DNA from: Herbinix sp.
GTDB lineage: Bacteria > Bacillota > Clostridia > Lachnospirales > Lachnospiraceae
DNA length: 64,000 nucleotides
Assembly (NCBI GenBank): GCA_029240245.1
Contig: JARBTJ010000003.1
Coordinates: 1 to 64,000, forward strand
Direction of reading: 5' to 3'
In this document: positions 1 to 8,584 of the stretch, piece after piece
Layout of the letters: every line of letters starts with the position of its first letter
How positions within the stretch are numbered: the stretch's first letter is position 1
Notes under the pieces: model-generated
Databases searched by the model: none
Told to the model about the DNA's origin: nothing
Seen by the model: only the letters and a program-made list of their open reading frames with translations
Program-made: the position numbers and the translations under genes

Positions 1-110
1 CTATTCCTCCGCTCCAACGCTTCCTACGGGCTTAACTTCCGCTCCGGAGTAGTATATGTTGTGTGCGCAATTAATACAGAATATTAGTTTCGCAATTGCT
101 TTTATACTCT
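1..110 (+). repeat. Dispersed palindromic repeat, copy 1 (cut by window edge)
   Basis: This stretch is nearly identical to the reverse complement of 30744-30840. Shared landmarks are GGCTTAACTTCCGCTCCGGAG, the GTTGTGTGCGCAATTAATACAG tract and the terminal TTTCGCAAT. The left half lies outside the window. It sits downstream of the minus-strand PMI-like gene, as other copies sit at gene 3' ends. I see no coding capacity. It is probably a MITE-like or REP-like element. Confidence 0.8.
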
Positions 111-112
111 TA

Positions 113-151
113 GTAAGACGTTTGCGAAACAATATGGTTTCTGCTATTGCC
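113..151 (+). repeat. Dispersed palindromic repeat, end fragment
   Basis: TTGCGAAACAATATGG...TGCTATTGC repeats the outer end of the element at 30865-30890 (reverse complement) and of the copy at 44988-45010. It starts directly after copy 1 and stops four bases before the stop codon of the neighbouring gene. It is a truncated second copy abutting the first. Confidence 0.65.
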
Positions 152-154
152 TAT

Positions 155-1903
155 TTAACCTCTTACATAAGCTTTGATGACACCTATGGTTTCCTCCGGT
201 TTCGTTCCTCTTATGATATAGCTTCCGACACTGGCCGGGATGATAAAGGTCTCAGCATAATGAACGGTAAACGGTTCAAATGCATTTACTGGGCTCTCAA
301 CCACAGCTTCACTTCCCTCAATCAGATTCAGCATATTGACTGTGTTCTGAGTATCCATGGAGCAGGATCCGTTGATCCAATATCTTCTGGTCTCAATAAA
401 CTCAAGTTCATGAAGTCCCGTATGCTCTTCCCTATAATCCTTTGTCTCCTCTACCGTATAGATTTGATTCACAAGATTTTCTTTCACCCAGGAGGTTCTA
501 CGGTCCCACTGTATTACCTTCTCCCCATGTTCGATATGGATTGGTCTGGGTCTTCCATCCAGTCCCAAACGCCCCCAATCCCATAATTTAAAGGTAAAAA
601 TATACGGTGTTGCGCTGATTTCCAGCACCATGCAACCTGACCCGGAACAATGTACGGTACCTGCAGGTATCAAAAAATGATCGTGCTTCTTGGCAGGAAT
701 TTGATTTACATATTCTTCTGCTCGGAATTCTGTCGCTTCCTCCTGTGCTGCCTTTAAATCCTTTAACATTTGCTCCGGTTTCACTTCATCTTTAATTCCA
801 AGATACACATTAGCCTCCGGCTGTGCATCGAGTATATAATAGCTTTCATCCTGTGTATACTGCATTCCAAACTCATTATGGATATAATCGGTCAAAGGAT
901 GTACCTGCAAGCTTAGATTCTGTCCGCCCATCGTATCGAGAAAATCAAACCGGATTGGAAACTCTGCACCGAATCGGGTATATACCTTCTCGCCCAGCAA
1001 TTTTTTCGGCTGGTATAATACCAGATTCATGGCCGGAACCTCAACGGTAACAAGGTTAGTCTGCAGATACAGACTGTTTTCCTCCGGAACACCGTCAAAG
1101 GACCAGGCAAAATTCTTAGCCGTAGGTTCTAGATTACATACTTCCTTCATCCATTGTCCGCCCCATACACCCGGGTCAAAATAAGGAACTGTCCGAAACG
1201 GCTTATGGGCGGTCTGCAACAGCCCCTCCCGAAAGGCTTCACCGGAAATCATCTTTGGCTCCTGGGGACGGTTGGTATCCAGATAATAATCAATACGGTC
1301 AAACAAATTTCTTTTGTGCTTATCTGCAATACGCCATTCCACAAAGAAACCTCGTTTGTATTTCTTTAGAATATCCTCGTCACCGTTATCTGCCTTATAA
1401 TTACCCATTCCTTTCCGAAACCGCATCTGAATCTCCCAGCGTGCCATGTCACAGTAAACCAGGCAATCGTATTCGGTAAGCGCAGCCGCACCAAAGCCGT
1501 ATATAATCGTAAGTCCCTTGGTCTCTGAAATCTTCTTTTTTTGTTGATTGCAAATCTCCGGGTCCATAAAATCAGTGATGCTTCCAAAGTACATTTTACC
1601 GAAAACTCTGTCCTCTGTAAGATAGTATTTCATCCTCTCGTTGATTATCTCCTCAGACTGAAAACAGTCCATCATATTAATAAAAAACTCCGGTTTTAAT
1701 CTCATTAGCTCCGGGATTATTTCCTCATCATTTACACCGGGGTAGGTATCGACAACCAGGATAAATCTGTCTTTTTCCAAATTGATCTCATGATGAAAGG
1801 CATCTATAATGGAGGTATAACCCTTCCACCCATGTTCTTCATAACCGGATATGGCAATCCGGGGATATTTATCATAATTGGCTTTCGTTTCTCTGTATTT
1901 CAT
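155..1903 (-). CDS. manA: Class I mannose-6-phosphate isomerase family protein with extra N-terminal domain
   Basis: Expected reaction: interconversion of mannose-6-phosphate and fructose-6-phosphate in the cytoplasm. The C-terminal two thirds has the type I PMI cupin pattern: FDFLDTMGGQNLSLQVHP, then HDHFLIPAGTVHCSGSG with metal-binding His residues. About 210 residues at the N-terminus (ISGYEEHGWKG...) precede it and resemble the nucleoside-kinase-like fold found on some clostridial PMIs, but with no clear P-loop. The protein (582 aa) is longer than a plain PMI. I chose the ATG at 1903 because GGAG lies six bases upstream; an ATG at 1915 is the alternative. It follows the cupin isomerase gene by about 150 bp on the same strand, so they may be cotranscribed. 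Confidence 0.85.
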   Translation of the reverse strand: MKYRETKANYDKYPRIAISGYEEHGWKGYTSIIDAFHHEINLEKDRFILVVDTYPGVNDEEIIPELMRLKPEFFINMMDCFQSEEIINERMKYYLTEDRVFGKMYFGSITDFMDPEICNQQKKKISETKGLTIIYGFGAAALTEYDCLVYCDMARWEIQMRFRKGMGNYKADNGDEDILKKYKRGFFVEWRIADKHKRNLFDRIDYYLDTNRPQEPKMISGEAFREGLLQTAHKPFRTVPYFDPGVWGGQWMKEVCNLEPTAKNFAWSFDGVPEENSLYLQTNLVTVEVPAMNLVLYQPKKLLGEKVYTRFGAEFPIRFDFLDTMGGQNLSLQVHPLTDYIHNEFGMQYTQDESYYILDAQPEANVYLGIKDEVKPEQMLKDLKAAQEEATEFRAEEYVNQIPAKKHDHFLIPAGTVHCSGSGCMVLEISATPYIFTFKLWDWGRLGLDGRPRPIHIEHGEKVIQWDRRTSWVKENLVNQIYTVEETKDYREEHTGLHELEFIETRRYWINGSCSMDTQNTVNMLNLIEGSEAVVESPVNAFEPFTVHYAETFIIPASVGSYIIRGTKPEETIGVIKAYVRG

Positions 1904-2051
1904 ATTGGTCTCCATTCCATTTGCAGAAGTTGTTACGATCTTGTTTTCGCTGTAGATAGCCTATATTTATTCTTTTAATGTTCCATAATGAATTTCCTTT
2001 ATCAGCATTTTAGTTTTTGTCATTCATCAAAGGATTCCCTCGATCAATTCC

Positions 2052-2828
2052 TTACGGCTCATATTGTCCCCATTCCTTTTCTTTACACTGGGGCTGTGGA
2101 ACAAATTCAAATAAGCTGGGATTTATCTGATACTGTTCATAAATCGAAATTCCCGGCTTTAAACCGAAATCCTCATAGATTCTGGCACTTTTTACCGTCA
2201 GGCTTCCATTTACATAATGGGGATTTTCCTCCCATATTATTTTGTCCCCCTGCACCTTGGGAAAGAAAGCAATCCCATGATGAGCCTTAACTGCCCGGTA
2301 ATCAAAACCATAGTCTCTCACGCACCATGCTCCGAAGACCATATTTTTATTAACATTGGCGTTTACTGTGGCATGAACCCATCCCGGCGGTACAATTACC
2401 ACGTCACTTGCTTTTGCATATACTGCATAGCATTTGCCCGGATTATCCTCGCCGCTTTCCTGCATGTAAATGTAGGCTTCACCGTCCCATATTTCATATA
2501 CTTCACAAGTAGAGGAGTTACAGGACTTTGAAATAGCATGGATATGTCCCTGGGAACGAATTGGTTCCGATCCTAACTGACCAGCTGAATAACTAACCAC
2601 TCCATACAAAAGATTTCTATTAATAAGATCCCTATGATCTTCCTTTTCTGCAACATCCATAGCAATGCAATACAATTGATCAGGCCCAACACAGTCCGGT
2701 TCAGCCAAGGACCCTCTTATATCCTTAAGGTATCTGATCTCCGGAATCGGACCGGTCATATTCTTTCCATATATAAAATTCATTGGATTAAACTCGATAC
2801 CGATATCTAATCCTGGATTAAATTCCAT
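2052..2828 (-). CDS. Cupin-type glucose-6-phosphate isomerase
   Basis: This 258-aa protein matches the archaeal-type cupin GPI family (PF06560). That family converts glucose-6-phosphate to fructose-6-phosphate with a bound metal and is unrelated to classical Pgi. Visible signatures are RSQGHIHAIS (metal-ligand HxH), the following CEVYEIWDGEAYIYMQ and PPGWVHATVN, the second cupin motif with a ligand His. The ATG is preceded by GGGGTG at good spacing. It lies upstream of the PMI-like gene, so the pair links hexose-phosphate pools. Bacteria often carry this enzyme next to sugar-utilisation genes. The family assignment is firm; the physiological substrate is inferred. Confidence 0.88.
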   Translation of the reverse strand: MEFNPGLDIGIEFNPMNFIYGKNMTGPIPEIRYLKDIRGSLAEPDCVGPDQLYCIAMDVAEKEDHRDLINRNLLYGVVSYSAGQLGSEPIRSQGHIHAISKSCNSSTCEVYEIWDGEAYIYMQESGEDNPGKCYAVYAKASDVVIVPPGWVHATVNANVNKNMVFGAWCVRDYGFDYRAVKAHHGIAFFPKVQGDKIIWEENPHYVNGSLTVKSARIYEDFGLKPGISIYEQYQINPSLFEFVPQPQCKEKEWGQYEP

Positions 2829-3033
2829 TTAAATCACCCCTAATTCCTATTTAGTACCATATTCTATGAAATATTTAAAATCAATATAGTGTATAATAAT
2901 ATAATGTTATATCATTTAAAGTGTACCATGACTTTTCTTTCCTGTCAAATGCCACTCCATATTTATATATAAATTTATACCTTGTAGGAATTTTACTCCT
3001 TTCCTAGCAACTACATTATAGTAGAATTATATA

Positions 3034-3080
3034 GAAAAAGCAGGTACCCTAGATGTGTAAGCTAAGATACCGGCTTTTCA
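3034..3080 (-). terminator. Terminator of the secreted Ig-like protein gene
   Basis: On the minus strand AAAGCCGGTA pairs with TACCTGCTTT (one mismatch) and is followed by a T-run. It lies about 150 bp past the stop codon at 3229. Confidence 0.55.
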
Positions 3081-3098
3081 TTTCATGTATTTCATCTG

Positions 3099-3206
3099 CT
3101 TATTATTTCTTTGATATTTCTTCTTGTTATAATTTCGTCGATATTTCATATTGTTATAATTTCTTCGATATTTCTTCTTGTTATAATTTCTTTGATAAAT
3201 CTTTTG
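3099..3206 (-). repeat. 27-bp tandem repeats just past the 3' end of the secreted-protein gene
   Basis: About four imperfect 27-bp units occur, typically AAGAAGAAATATCGAAGAA plus ATTATAAC on the minus strand. One reading frame through all units is open and would encode basic K-K-K-Y-R-R-N-Y-N repeats. The last codons of the upstream gene (GTGGTCAAGAAGAAATAAC) look like a divergent unit, and AGTGCGGTGGTCAAAAG occurs again downstream of the stop. Confidence 0.75.
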
Positions 3207-3228
3207 ACCACCGCACTTAGTTTCTTTG

Positions 3229-4731
3229 TTATTTCTTCTTGACCACCACACTCATGGACTTATAATAAGTTTTTCCACCGCCTTTAAAGGTTACAACGAT
3301 GTTTGCTGTTCCCGCTTTCTTAGCAGTAATCGTCCCTGTTTTGCCGACAGATGCCACGCTGGTGTTTCTTGATTTATATGATACTGTATAGCCGGTTGCA
3401 TTCTTAAGGCCGATTTTATAGGTAAGTTTTTTATCCGGACCGGACAAGTATAAGGTTACTTTTGATTTGGTCACGGTGGGCACGCTAAGCGTTGCGTTCT
3501 TCCAGGTATAAGTATAGGTTGCTTTCCCTACACCGTTAATTACGATGAATGCATTCAATTTCTGTTCTGCTGTCCCTTCCGGGAAGGCCTTTTTCGATTT
3601 TAAGGCAATCGGTTCTGTAGCCCCTATAAAACTATTACCCTTTGTATCAGTGATTTCACTAAGATATTTTGATGTTTCCGCATAAAAATGTATGGATGGT
3701 GCTCCCCATTTATCCGATGTTGCCAGAACCGTGCTGCTCCAGTTATTCATTTGAAAATATTCTCCAGAAGCTATGAAAGCTGCCGGCGAATCCCAGTTTA
3801 ACTCATAACGTACGCCAACACCAAAATGATCCTCTACATATTCGCCGAAATACCTCTCGTTGTATACATAAAGATTGTTTTCCAGTACTTTGCTTTTCGT
3901 CTGTTCACCATTGCCATCGTATATGGTTTTTGTATCGATACATAAGGAGCCATCGAAAAAACGACTTTCAGAATAAGTGTATGGGTCATGCTCGAACTGA
4001 TACCCTGTCAGATACCAACCTTTTTCTGCCACCTTCATATTATAGGTCTTTGCTTTAATTTCAATTATAGGAGCTTTCCATACATAAGTATATATGGCTT
4101 GTGAGTCTGCAAATGTCGAATTGCCGAAATTAACAATCAAATACGCAGTATCCCCATTTACAGCCTTCGGAATAGCCTTTTCCGTTTTAACTGTAATCTC
4201 CTCTGAACCAACACCAAATTGATTATTTCCACTAGAATCCAGGAACTTATAATCATAAGTATCTTTTATCGTCTTTAAATTAAATCTGGCTGAAATGTAA
4301 CGGCAGCTCCAGGACTTATGTGATATCTCCAAATTTGATACATTCATAAGTTCTATTATCGTACCTTCCGCATAATAGTCCTCCGGAGAATCCCATGAAA
4401 TCGTCTGGTCATATCCACAGAGGTAATCCCCCTTTTCGCTATATCTGCCGTAGCTCAGCCTGATATCATTTTCAAGATCAGACTCGAGCTCTTGCATTTC
4501 GGTTCCTTCAATATCATATATACTTAAAATATCGGAGTAAGAACCTCCCTGCATAAACGACCCTGTTGTTTTCTTTGTATTAATTACCAGACTGTAGTCT
4601 GTTAGATACCAACCTGCCGGATCTTCTGTCTCAACATCATCCGCCTTTGCTGTTTGAGGCATAAATCCAAGTGAAGTTATTACCATAACGATTGTCATTA
4701 TATGACATATGAGTTTTTTATAATTCTTCAT
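3229..4731 (-). CDS. Secreted protein with two homologous domains and a C-terminal Ig-like (Big_2) domain
   Basis: A hydrophobic signal sequence (KLICHIMTIVMVITSLGFMP) with an ANA-like cleavage region opens the protein. Two related segments follow, each starting with GWYLT(D/G)Y, containing a WDSP(E/A) motif and ending in YTY(V/T)WK; these are internal duplicates of about 200 residues. The last 85 residues (TGYTVSYKSRNTSVASVGKTG, ITAKKAGTANIVVTF) are a typical bacterial Ig-like Big_2 domain. No sortase motif or transmembrane anchor is visible, so the product is probably released or wall-associated. I preferred ATG at 4731 over GTG at 4746 because GGAGG lies directly before the GTG. I do not recognise the duplicated domain. 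Confidence 0.88.
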   Translation of the reverse strand: MKNYKKLICHIMTIVMVITSLGFMPQTAKADDVETEDPAGWYLTDYSLVINTKKTTGSFMQGGSYSDILSIYDIEGTEMQELESDLENDIRLSYGRYSEKGDYLCGYDQTISWDSPEDYYAEGTIIELMNVSNLEISHKSWSCRYISARFNLKTIKDTYDYKFLDSSGNNQFGVGSEEITVKTEKAIPKAVNGDTAYLIVNFGNSTFADSQAIYTYVWKAPIIEIKAKTYNMKVAEKGWYLTGYQFEHDPYTYSESRFFDGSLCIDTKTIYDGNGEQTKSKVLENNLYVYNERYFGEYVEDHFGVGVRYELNWDSPAAFIASGEYFQMNNWSSTVLATSDKWGAPSIHFYAETSKYLSEITDTKGNSFIGATEPIALKSKKAFPEGTAEQKLNAFIVINGVGKATYTYTWKNATLSVPTVTKSKVTLYLSGPDKKLTYKIGLKNATGYTVSYKSRNTSVASVGKTGTITAKKAGTANIVVTFKGGGKTYYKSMSVVVKKK

Positions 4732-5043
4732 AAGCCGTCTTACCACCCTCCAAAAATATTGTAAATTAATTAAATCCTAGCTACTACTAAAATAAATACA
4801 CTACTAAACACGTAGTAACAGATTTGTTATTTAATTAATTTTTATTTATATAACTATTTTAGCATAAACTCTCAGCATTTCCCCTTATTGACAGGTGAAT
4901 GTCAATGACAATTAACTGTCAATCATACTCCATCGAGGTTATGAAAGAAACAGATGAAATTTACACAAAAAAAACAAACAAGAAACTGCTGTACCTGCTT
5001 CTTGTTTGCTCCTTCGGATTACTTATGGAAAATTCCTTTACCT

Positions 5044-5598
5044 TTAGAACTCTTTATACATCTCTTTCTTAGCGCCGCAAACCGGGCATTTATCCGGGGC
5101 CTCATCCACAATTGTGTGTCCGCAGATCGGACAGACATAAACGGTGGAATGTTCAAAATCTTTTCCTGCCTTAGCAGCCGCTTGTGCCTGAGCAAATAAC
5201 TCAGCATGAATTTTTTCGGCTTCTAATGCATAATGAAACGATCTTTGTGCACCTGATTCATCCTGAAATTTAGCAGTGTTCAAATAAACCGGATACATCT
5301 GTTCTACTTCATGTAATTCTCCGTTAATTGCCCCCTGCAGATTATGGACCGTTTTACCGTTACCAAAGACAGCTCCTGCCGTTACCGTCGCATCCGCTGT
5401 TTCACCGCCGATTTCACGAAAATGGTTATTCGCATGAACACTCTCTGCATATGCAGTTGCCTCAAAAAGCGTTCCGATGTTTGGGAAACCTTCTTTCACC
5501 GCTACCTGCCCCCAGTAAAGATACCTCATGTGTGCCATACTTTCTCCGCCGTATGCGGAATGCAAAAAATCTGATGTCATTGCATTTTTAACTGCCAT
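5044..5598 (-). CDS. rbr: Rubrerythrin
   Basis: Non-heme iron peroxidase that reduces hydrogen peroxide with reducing equivalents from rubredoxin-type donors, protecting anaerobes. The N-terminal ferritin-like four-helix domain shows the diiron-ligand helices (YGGESMAHMRYLYW and EATAYAESVHANNHF). The C-terminus has a rubredoxin-like center, CPICGH...CPVCGAKK. The length of 184 aa is normal for the short clostridial form. AGGAGG precedes the ATG. It lies 11 bp past the 2-oxoacid oxidoreductase beta gene on the same strand, so it is probably cotranscribed, a sensible pairing for an oxygen-labile enzyme. Confidence 0.95.
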   Translation of the reverse strand: MAVKNAMTSDFLHSAYGGESMAHMRYLYWGQVAVKEGFPNIGTLFEATAYAESVHANNHFREIGGETADATVTAGAVFGNGKTVHNLQGAINGELHEVEQMYPVYLNTAKFQDESGAQRSFHYALEAEKIHAELFAQAQAAAKAGKDFEHSTVYVCPICGHTIVDEAPDKCPVCGAKKEMYKEF

Positions 5599-5609
5599 TG
5601 TTTACCTCC

Positions 5610-6461
5610 TTAGCGAAATTCATTTAATATTTTATTTAGTGCATCCGGATGCTCCGCTCTGTCTACGAGTGGTATTCCGGATGTAAGAACCGGATTTTTC
5701 TGATGGAAGGAACGTCTTTCCTCCCGGTAAAGTACTCCAATCGGTATCTTTTCTTCAAATTCCATAGCAGTAATGAGTGCCGTTTGTTTATCCGAACTGT
5801 CATAATCAGGAGCAAGCTCATATACCCTCTTATTATAATAAGCAAAGGTGTTTATCTTATTGAAGCTGACACAGGGCTGCAGGATATCGATCAGTGCATA
5901 ACCGTTATATTCAATTGCCTGCTTCATAACCGAAACAAGGTGTTCCTTCCTTCCGCTGAACGCTCTTGCCACAAAGCCGCCACCTGCTGCAATTGCCACC
6001 AAAACAGGATTTAGCGGCGTGGTCGTATTACCATTTACCTGTACTTCAGTCACCATGCCCTCCATAGAGGTGGGAGATGCCTGACCTTTTGTCAGACCGT
6101 AGATTTGGTTGTCATGAACAAAATGCGTAATATTTACGTTGCGCCGGATATTATGCAGAAAATGATTTCCTCCCTCCCCGTAGGAATCACCGTCTCCGGT
6201 ATCCACGATTACCGTCAGCTTTTCATTGGCGATCTTTGCGGCAACCGCCGCAGGAAGGGATCTTCCATGCAGACCGCAAAAGGAATTTGCACTGATATAC
6301 TGAGGAAGCTTTGCTGCCTGCCCGATCCCGGCAACCATGAGCACCTCATAGGGGTCCTTCCCCAGTTCCTCAAGTGCCGTCTTTAGGCAGTCCAGGATAT
6401 TAAAATTACCACAGCCGGGACACCAGGCCGTCGTATAGGTTGAAAAAGTATCATGACTCAT
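5610..6461 (-). CDS. korB: 2-oxoacid:ferredoxin oxidoreductase, beta (TPP) subunit
   Basis: This subunit holds thiamine pyrophosphate and an Fe-S cluster in the oxidative decarboxylation of a 2-oxoacid to acyl-CoA with ferredoxin reduction. WCPGCGN near residue 13 supplies cluster cysteines. The TPP-binding stretch is VIVDTGDGDSYGEGGNH, and the later LQPCVSFN carries a further Cys. The length of 283 aa fits the KorB/VorB class. It starts one base after the alpha subunit stop (TAACATG), showing translational coupling. Whether the substrate is 2-oxoglutarate, a branched-chain oxoacid or another cannot be told from sequence reading. Confidence 0.92.
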   Translation of the reverse strand: MSHDTFSTYTTAWCPGCGNFNILDCLKTALEELGKDPYEVLMVAGIGQAAKLPQYISANSFCGLHGRSLPAAVAAKIANEKLTVIVDTGDGDSYGEGGNHFLHNIRRNVNITHFVHDNQIYGLTKGQASPTSMEGMVTEVQVNGNTTTPLNPVLVAIAAGGGFVARAFSGRKEHLVSVMKQAIEYNGYALIDILQPCVSFNKINTFAYYNKRVYELAPDYDSSDKQTALITAMEFEEKIPIGVLYREERRSFHQKNPVLTSGIPLVDRAEHPDALNKILNEFR

Positions 6462-6462
6462 G

Positions 6463-8130
6463 TTAGTTACCCCCTTTCAACTTTTGTACTATTTCTTCAC
6501 CGGAAATTTGTCTGCCGTCATATTTTAGAATGCTTACGTTACAAGTGATGCCGGTTTGCTCCCTGATTAAGTCCGCTAATTGCCCGGTGGCATTCTGCTC
6601 TATATTAATGATTTTTTCCGCTTGTAAAGCCTTTTCCCGAAGCAGCTTCTGCGGCAACGGGAAAATGTCTCCGAAAATGAGCGCTGCATATTTCCCTCCA
6701 TTTTCATGGTTTAGAATCTGAACTGCCTCCAGGATTGGACCATAGGTAGTACCCCAACCAACCAGCAAGGTATCAAAATTCGCTGCTCCGAAAAATTCCG
6801 GTTCTACTAATTCCAGCTTAAGCTGTTCTAATTTTCCCATCCGCTTATCCATCATGCGGTTCCTAATCTCGGCATCCTCCGTGATAAAGCCCCGTTCATC
6901 ATGTTCATCGCTGTCAGCCGACACATAATTTCTGGTTTTGCCGGGGATAAGCCGTGGTGAAATACCATCGGGGGTAAAACGGTAACGAAGATATTCCCCT
7001 TCCTTACTATCAGCCGTTTCCAGAGGGTCCACCCGGGTAACCTTTGCTAAATCATAGGCCTCTACTGTAGCATAGGAATCACCGAGATACTGATCACTTA
7101 GCACAATAACAGGTATTTGATACTTTTCAGCCAGTGCAAATGCCCGGGCTGTCTGATAAAATGCATCCGTATGATTTCGCAGTGCAATCACCATTCTTGG
7201 AAATTCGCCCTGAGACGCAGATATCACAAATTTTAAATCACTCTGCTCTGTTCGGGTCGGAAGTCCGGTCACCGGACCGGGTCGTTGTACATCCACTACC
7301 ACAAGAGGGATTTCTGCCATTCCTGATAATCCCAAAGCCTCCACCATGAGAGAAAAGCCACCGCCTGAAGTACCTGTCATCGACGGAACACCGGCAAAGG
7401 AGGCTCCAATCGCCATATTAATCGCAGCAATTTCATCCTCTGCCTGTTCCACCACTATACCGGTCTCATCACTTTTCCCGGCAAGATATTCCAGGATGGT
7501 TGTGGAAGGGGACATGGGGTACGCGCTGTAAAACTTAAGGCCTGCCGCAAGGGCACCGAAGGACAGGGCCTGGTTTCCGGTAAGCATAATAGAATCCCAC
7601 GGTTCCGTCTTCTCTTTTAAAAATCTGCTTTCCACTAGCTCATATCCCTTTAATAATGCCTTTTCATTGATGTCGATGTATTGTTCCTTAATAAATTCTT
7701 TCAGCACTTTATGGGTATCCTTAAGCTCAATTCCAAAAAGCTTTAATACCACACCTACAGCAACGCTTCCGGTCACACGCGGATTACCCAACTCCTTACC
7801 AATAACAGCCATCTCTACCGCTATGGTTCTTGAATCAGCGGTAACAAATTGACTATCACCAAGGATAAATCCCTGCTCGGAAAGCTCGTTATTATGTAGT
7901 TGAATCGTTTCTTCATTGAATGCTATGATTCCGTCCAGTTGGTTACTGTGTGAATACAATGGCTCTTTACCAAAACGTAGGAAAGTAAAATTATGTCCTC
8001 CCCTGACGCGGGACATGAAATCCCTGATAGCCAGCACATGATAACCCTGATTTTTCAGAAATTTCTGCAATATCACTGCAGTTGTTTCAATACCCTGACC
8101 GGCAGCACCACCAATTAATAAATTGTACAA
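6463..8130 (-). CDS. korA: 2-oxoacid:ferredoxin oxidoreductase, fused gamma-alpha subunit
   Basis: The N-terminal ~180 residues are the gamma domain (GGAAGQGIETTA, FMSRVRGGHNF). From about residue 185 the alpha pyrimidine-binding domain follows (GNQALSFGALAAGLKFYSAYP, MSPSTTILEYL), with a C-terminal transketolase-like domain. This gamma-alpha fusion of 555 aa is standard in the KorA family. The only plausible start is TTG at 8130, behind GGAGGGGTG. The gene heads the operon korA-korB-rbr, driven by the promoter at 8185-8212. Confidence 0.92.
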   Translation of the reverse strand: MYNLLIGGAAGQGIETTAVILQKFLKNQGYHVLAIRDFMSRVRGGHNFTFLRFGKEPLYSHSNQLDGIIAFNEETIQLHNNELSEQGFILGDSQFVTADSRTIAVEMAVIGKELGNPRVTGSVAVGVVLKLFGIELKDTHKVLKEFIKEQYIDINEKALLKGYELVESRFLKEKTEPWDSIMLTGNQALSFGALAAGLKFYSAYPMSPSTTILEYLAGKSDETGIVVEQAEDEIAAINMAIGASFAGVPSMTGTSGGGFSLMVEALGLSGMAEIPLVVVDVQRPGPVTGLPTRTEQSDLKFVISASQGEFPRMVIALRNHTDAFYQTARAFALAEKYQIPVIVLSDQYLGDSYATVEAYDLAKVTRVDPLETADSKEGEYLRYRFTPDGISPRLIPGKTRNYVSADSDEHDERGFITEDAEIRNRMMDKRMGKLEQLKLELVEPEFFGAANFDTLLVGWGTTYGPILEAVQILNHENGGKYAALIFGDIFPLPQKLLREKALQAEKIINIEQNATGQLADLIREQTGITCNVSILKYDGRQISGEEIVQKLKGGN

Positions 8131-8168
8131 GGAACACCCCTCCTCTATAATTAATGTATTATTTTAAT

Positions 8169-8218
8169 AATAGTAACTATTACCATTATAATACATAATT
8201 TTTACTTTTCAAGTAAAA
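8169..8218 (-). promoter_or_regulatory. korA promoter with two flanking palindromes
   Basis: On the minus strand TTGAAA (8212-8207), 16 bp, TATAAT (8190-8185) forms a strong sigma-A promoter. A perfect palindrome TTTTACTT-3-AAGTAAAA (8200-8218) covers the -35. A second, AATAGT-A-ACTATT (8169-8181), covers the likely transcription start. They look like operators for a dimeric repressor; no Rex box is evident. Confidence 0.65.
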
Positions 8219-8244
8219 CTTTAATTTTTCTTAATTAAAATGTA

Positions 8245-8317
8245 AAAAGCACCTTCGGTGCTTTCATGCTACAATATACTGATATGTAAGCTTGCTTCCA
8301 TATCAGTATATTGTAGC
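8245..8317. repeat. Small hairpin plus 19-bp perfect inverted repeat
   Basis: AAAGCACC-TTC-GGTGCTTT (about 8246-8264) is followed by GCTACAATATACTGATATG (8268-8286), a 12-base loop, and its exact reverse complement at 8299-8317. The long stem is not followed by a T-run, so it is not a standard intrinsic terminator. It separates the divergent korA and hydrolase promoters and may be a remnant of a small palindromic element. Confidence 0.8.
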
Positions 8318-8392
8318 TTGAACAGTGCGTATCACCTTTTGACACTTTAACCAATATTATGTTTACTGGAAATTATATACTTCAATCATTTA

Positions 8393-8421
8393 TTGGTAAT
8401 TTTATTTTTTTATTGTATAAT
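8393..8421 (+). promoter_or_regulatory. Promoter of the alpha/beta hydrolase gene
   Basis: TTGGTA (8393-8398), 17 bp, TATAAT (8416-8421). The predicted 5' leader is about 155 nt. Confidence 0.6.
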
Positions 8422-8584
8422 AATGACAGACTTTCTAAATCTGGGCAGCTATGTATCTGTGAATATCATTGAAAGGCAAATTAATTCCATTATGAATAAA
8501 ATATATTCTCTGTCCGTAACCGTTATACATGATCCCTGGGATAAGATATTTATAAAAATTTTTAAGGAGTTGAAATTGAATTAA

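Noticed and set aside
3099-3206. Could the 27-bp repeats be a CRISPR array?
   Set aside because: Units are directly adjacent with no spacers, and no cas genes are present.
8423-8584. A 53-codon plus-strand frame ending directly at the hydrolase start codon
   Set aside because: It has no ribosome-binding site and would start at or before the predicted transcription start; probably part of the 5' leader.
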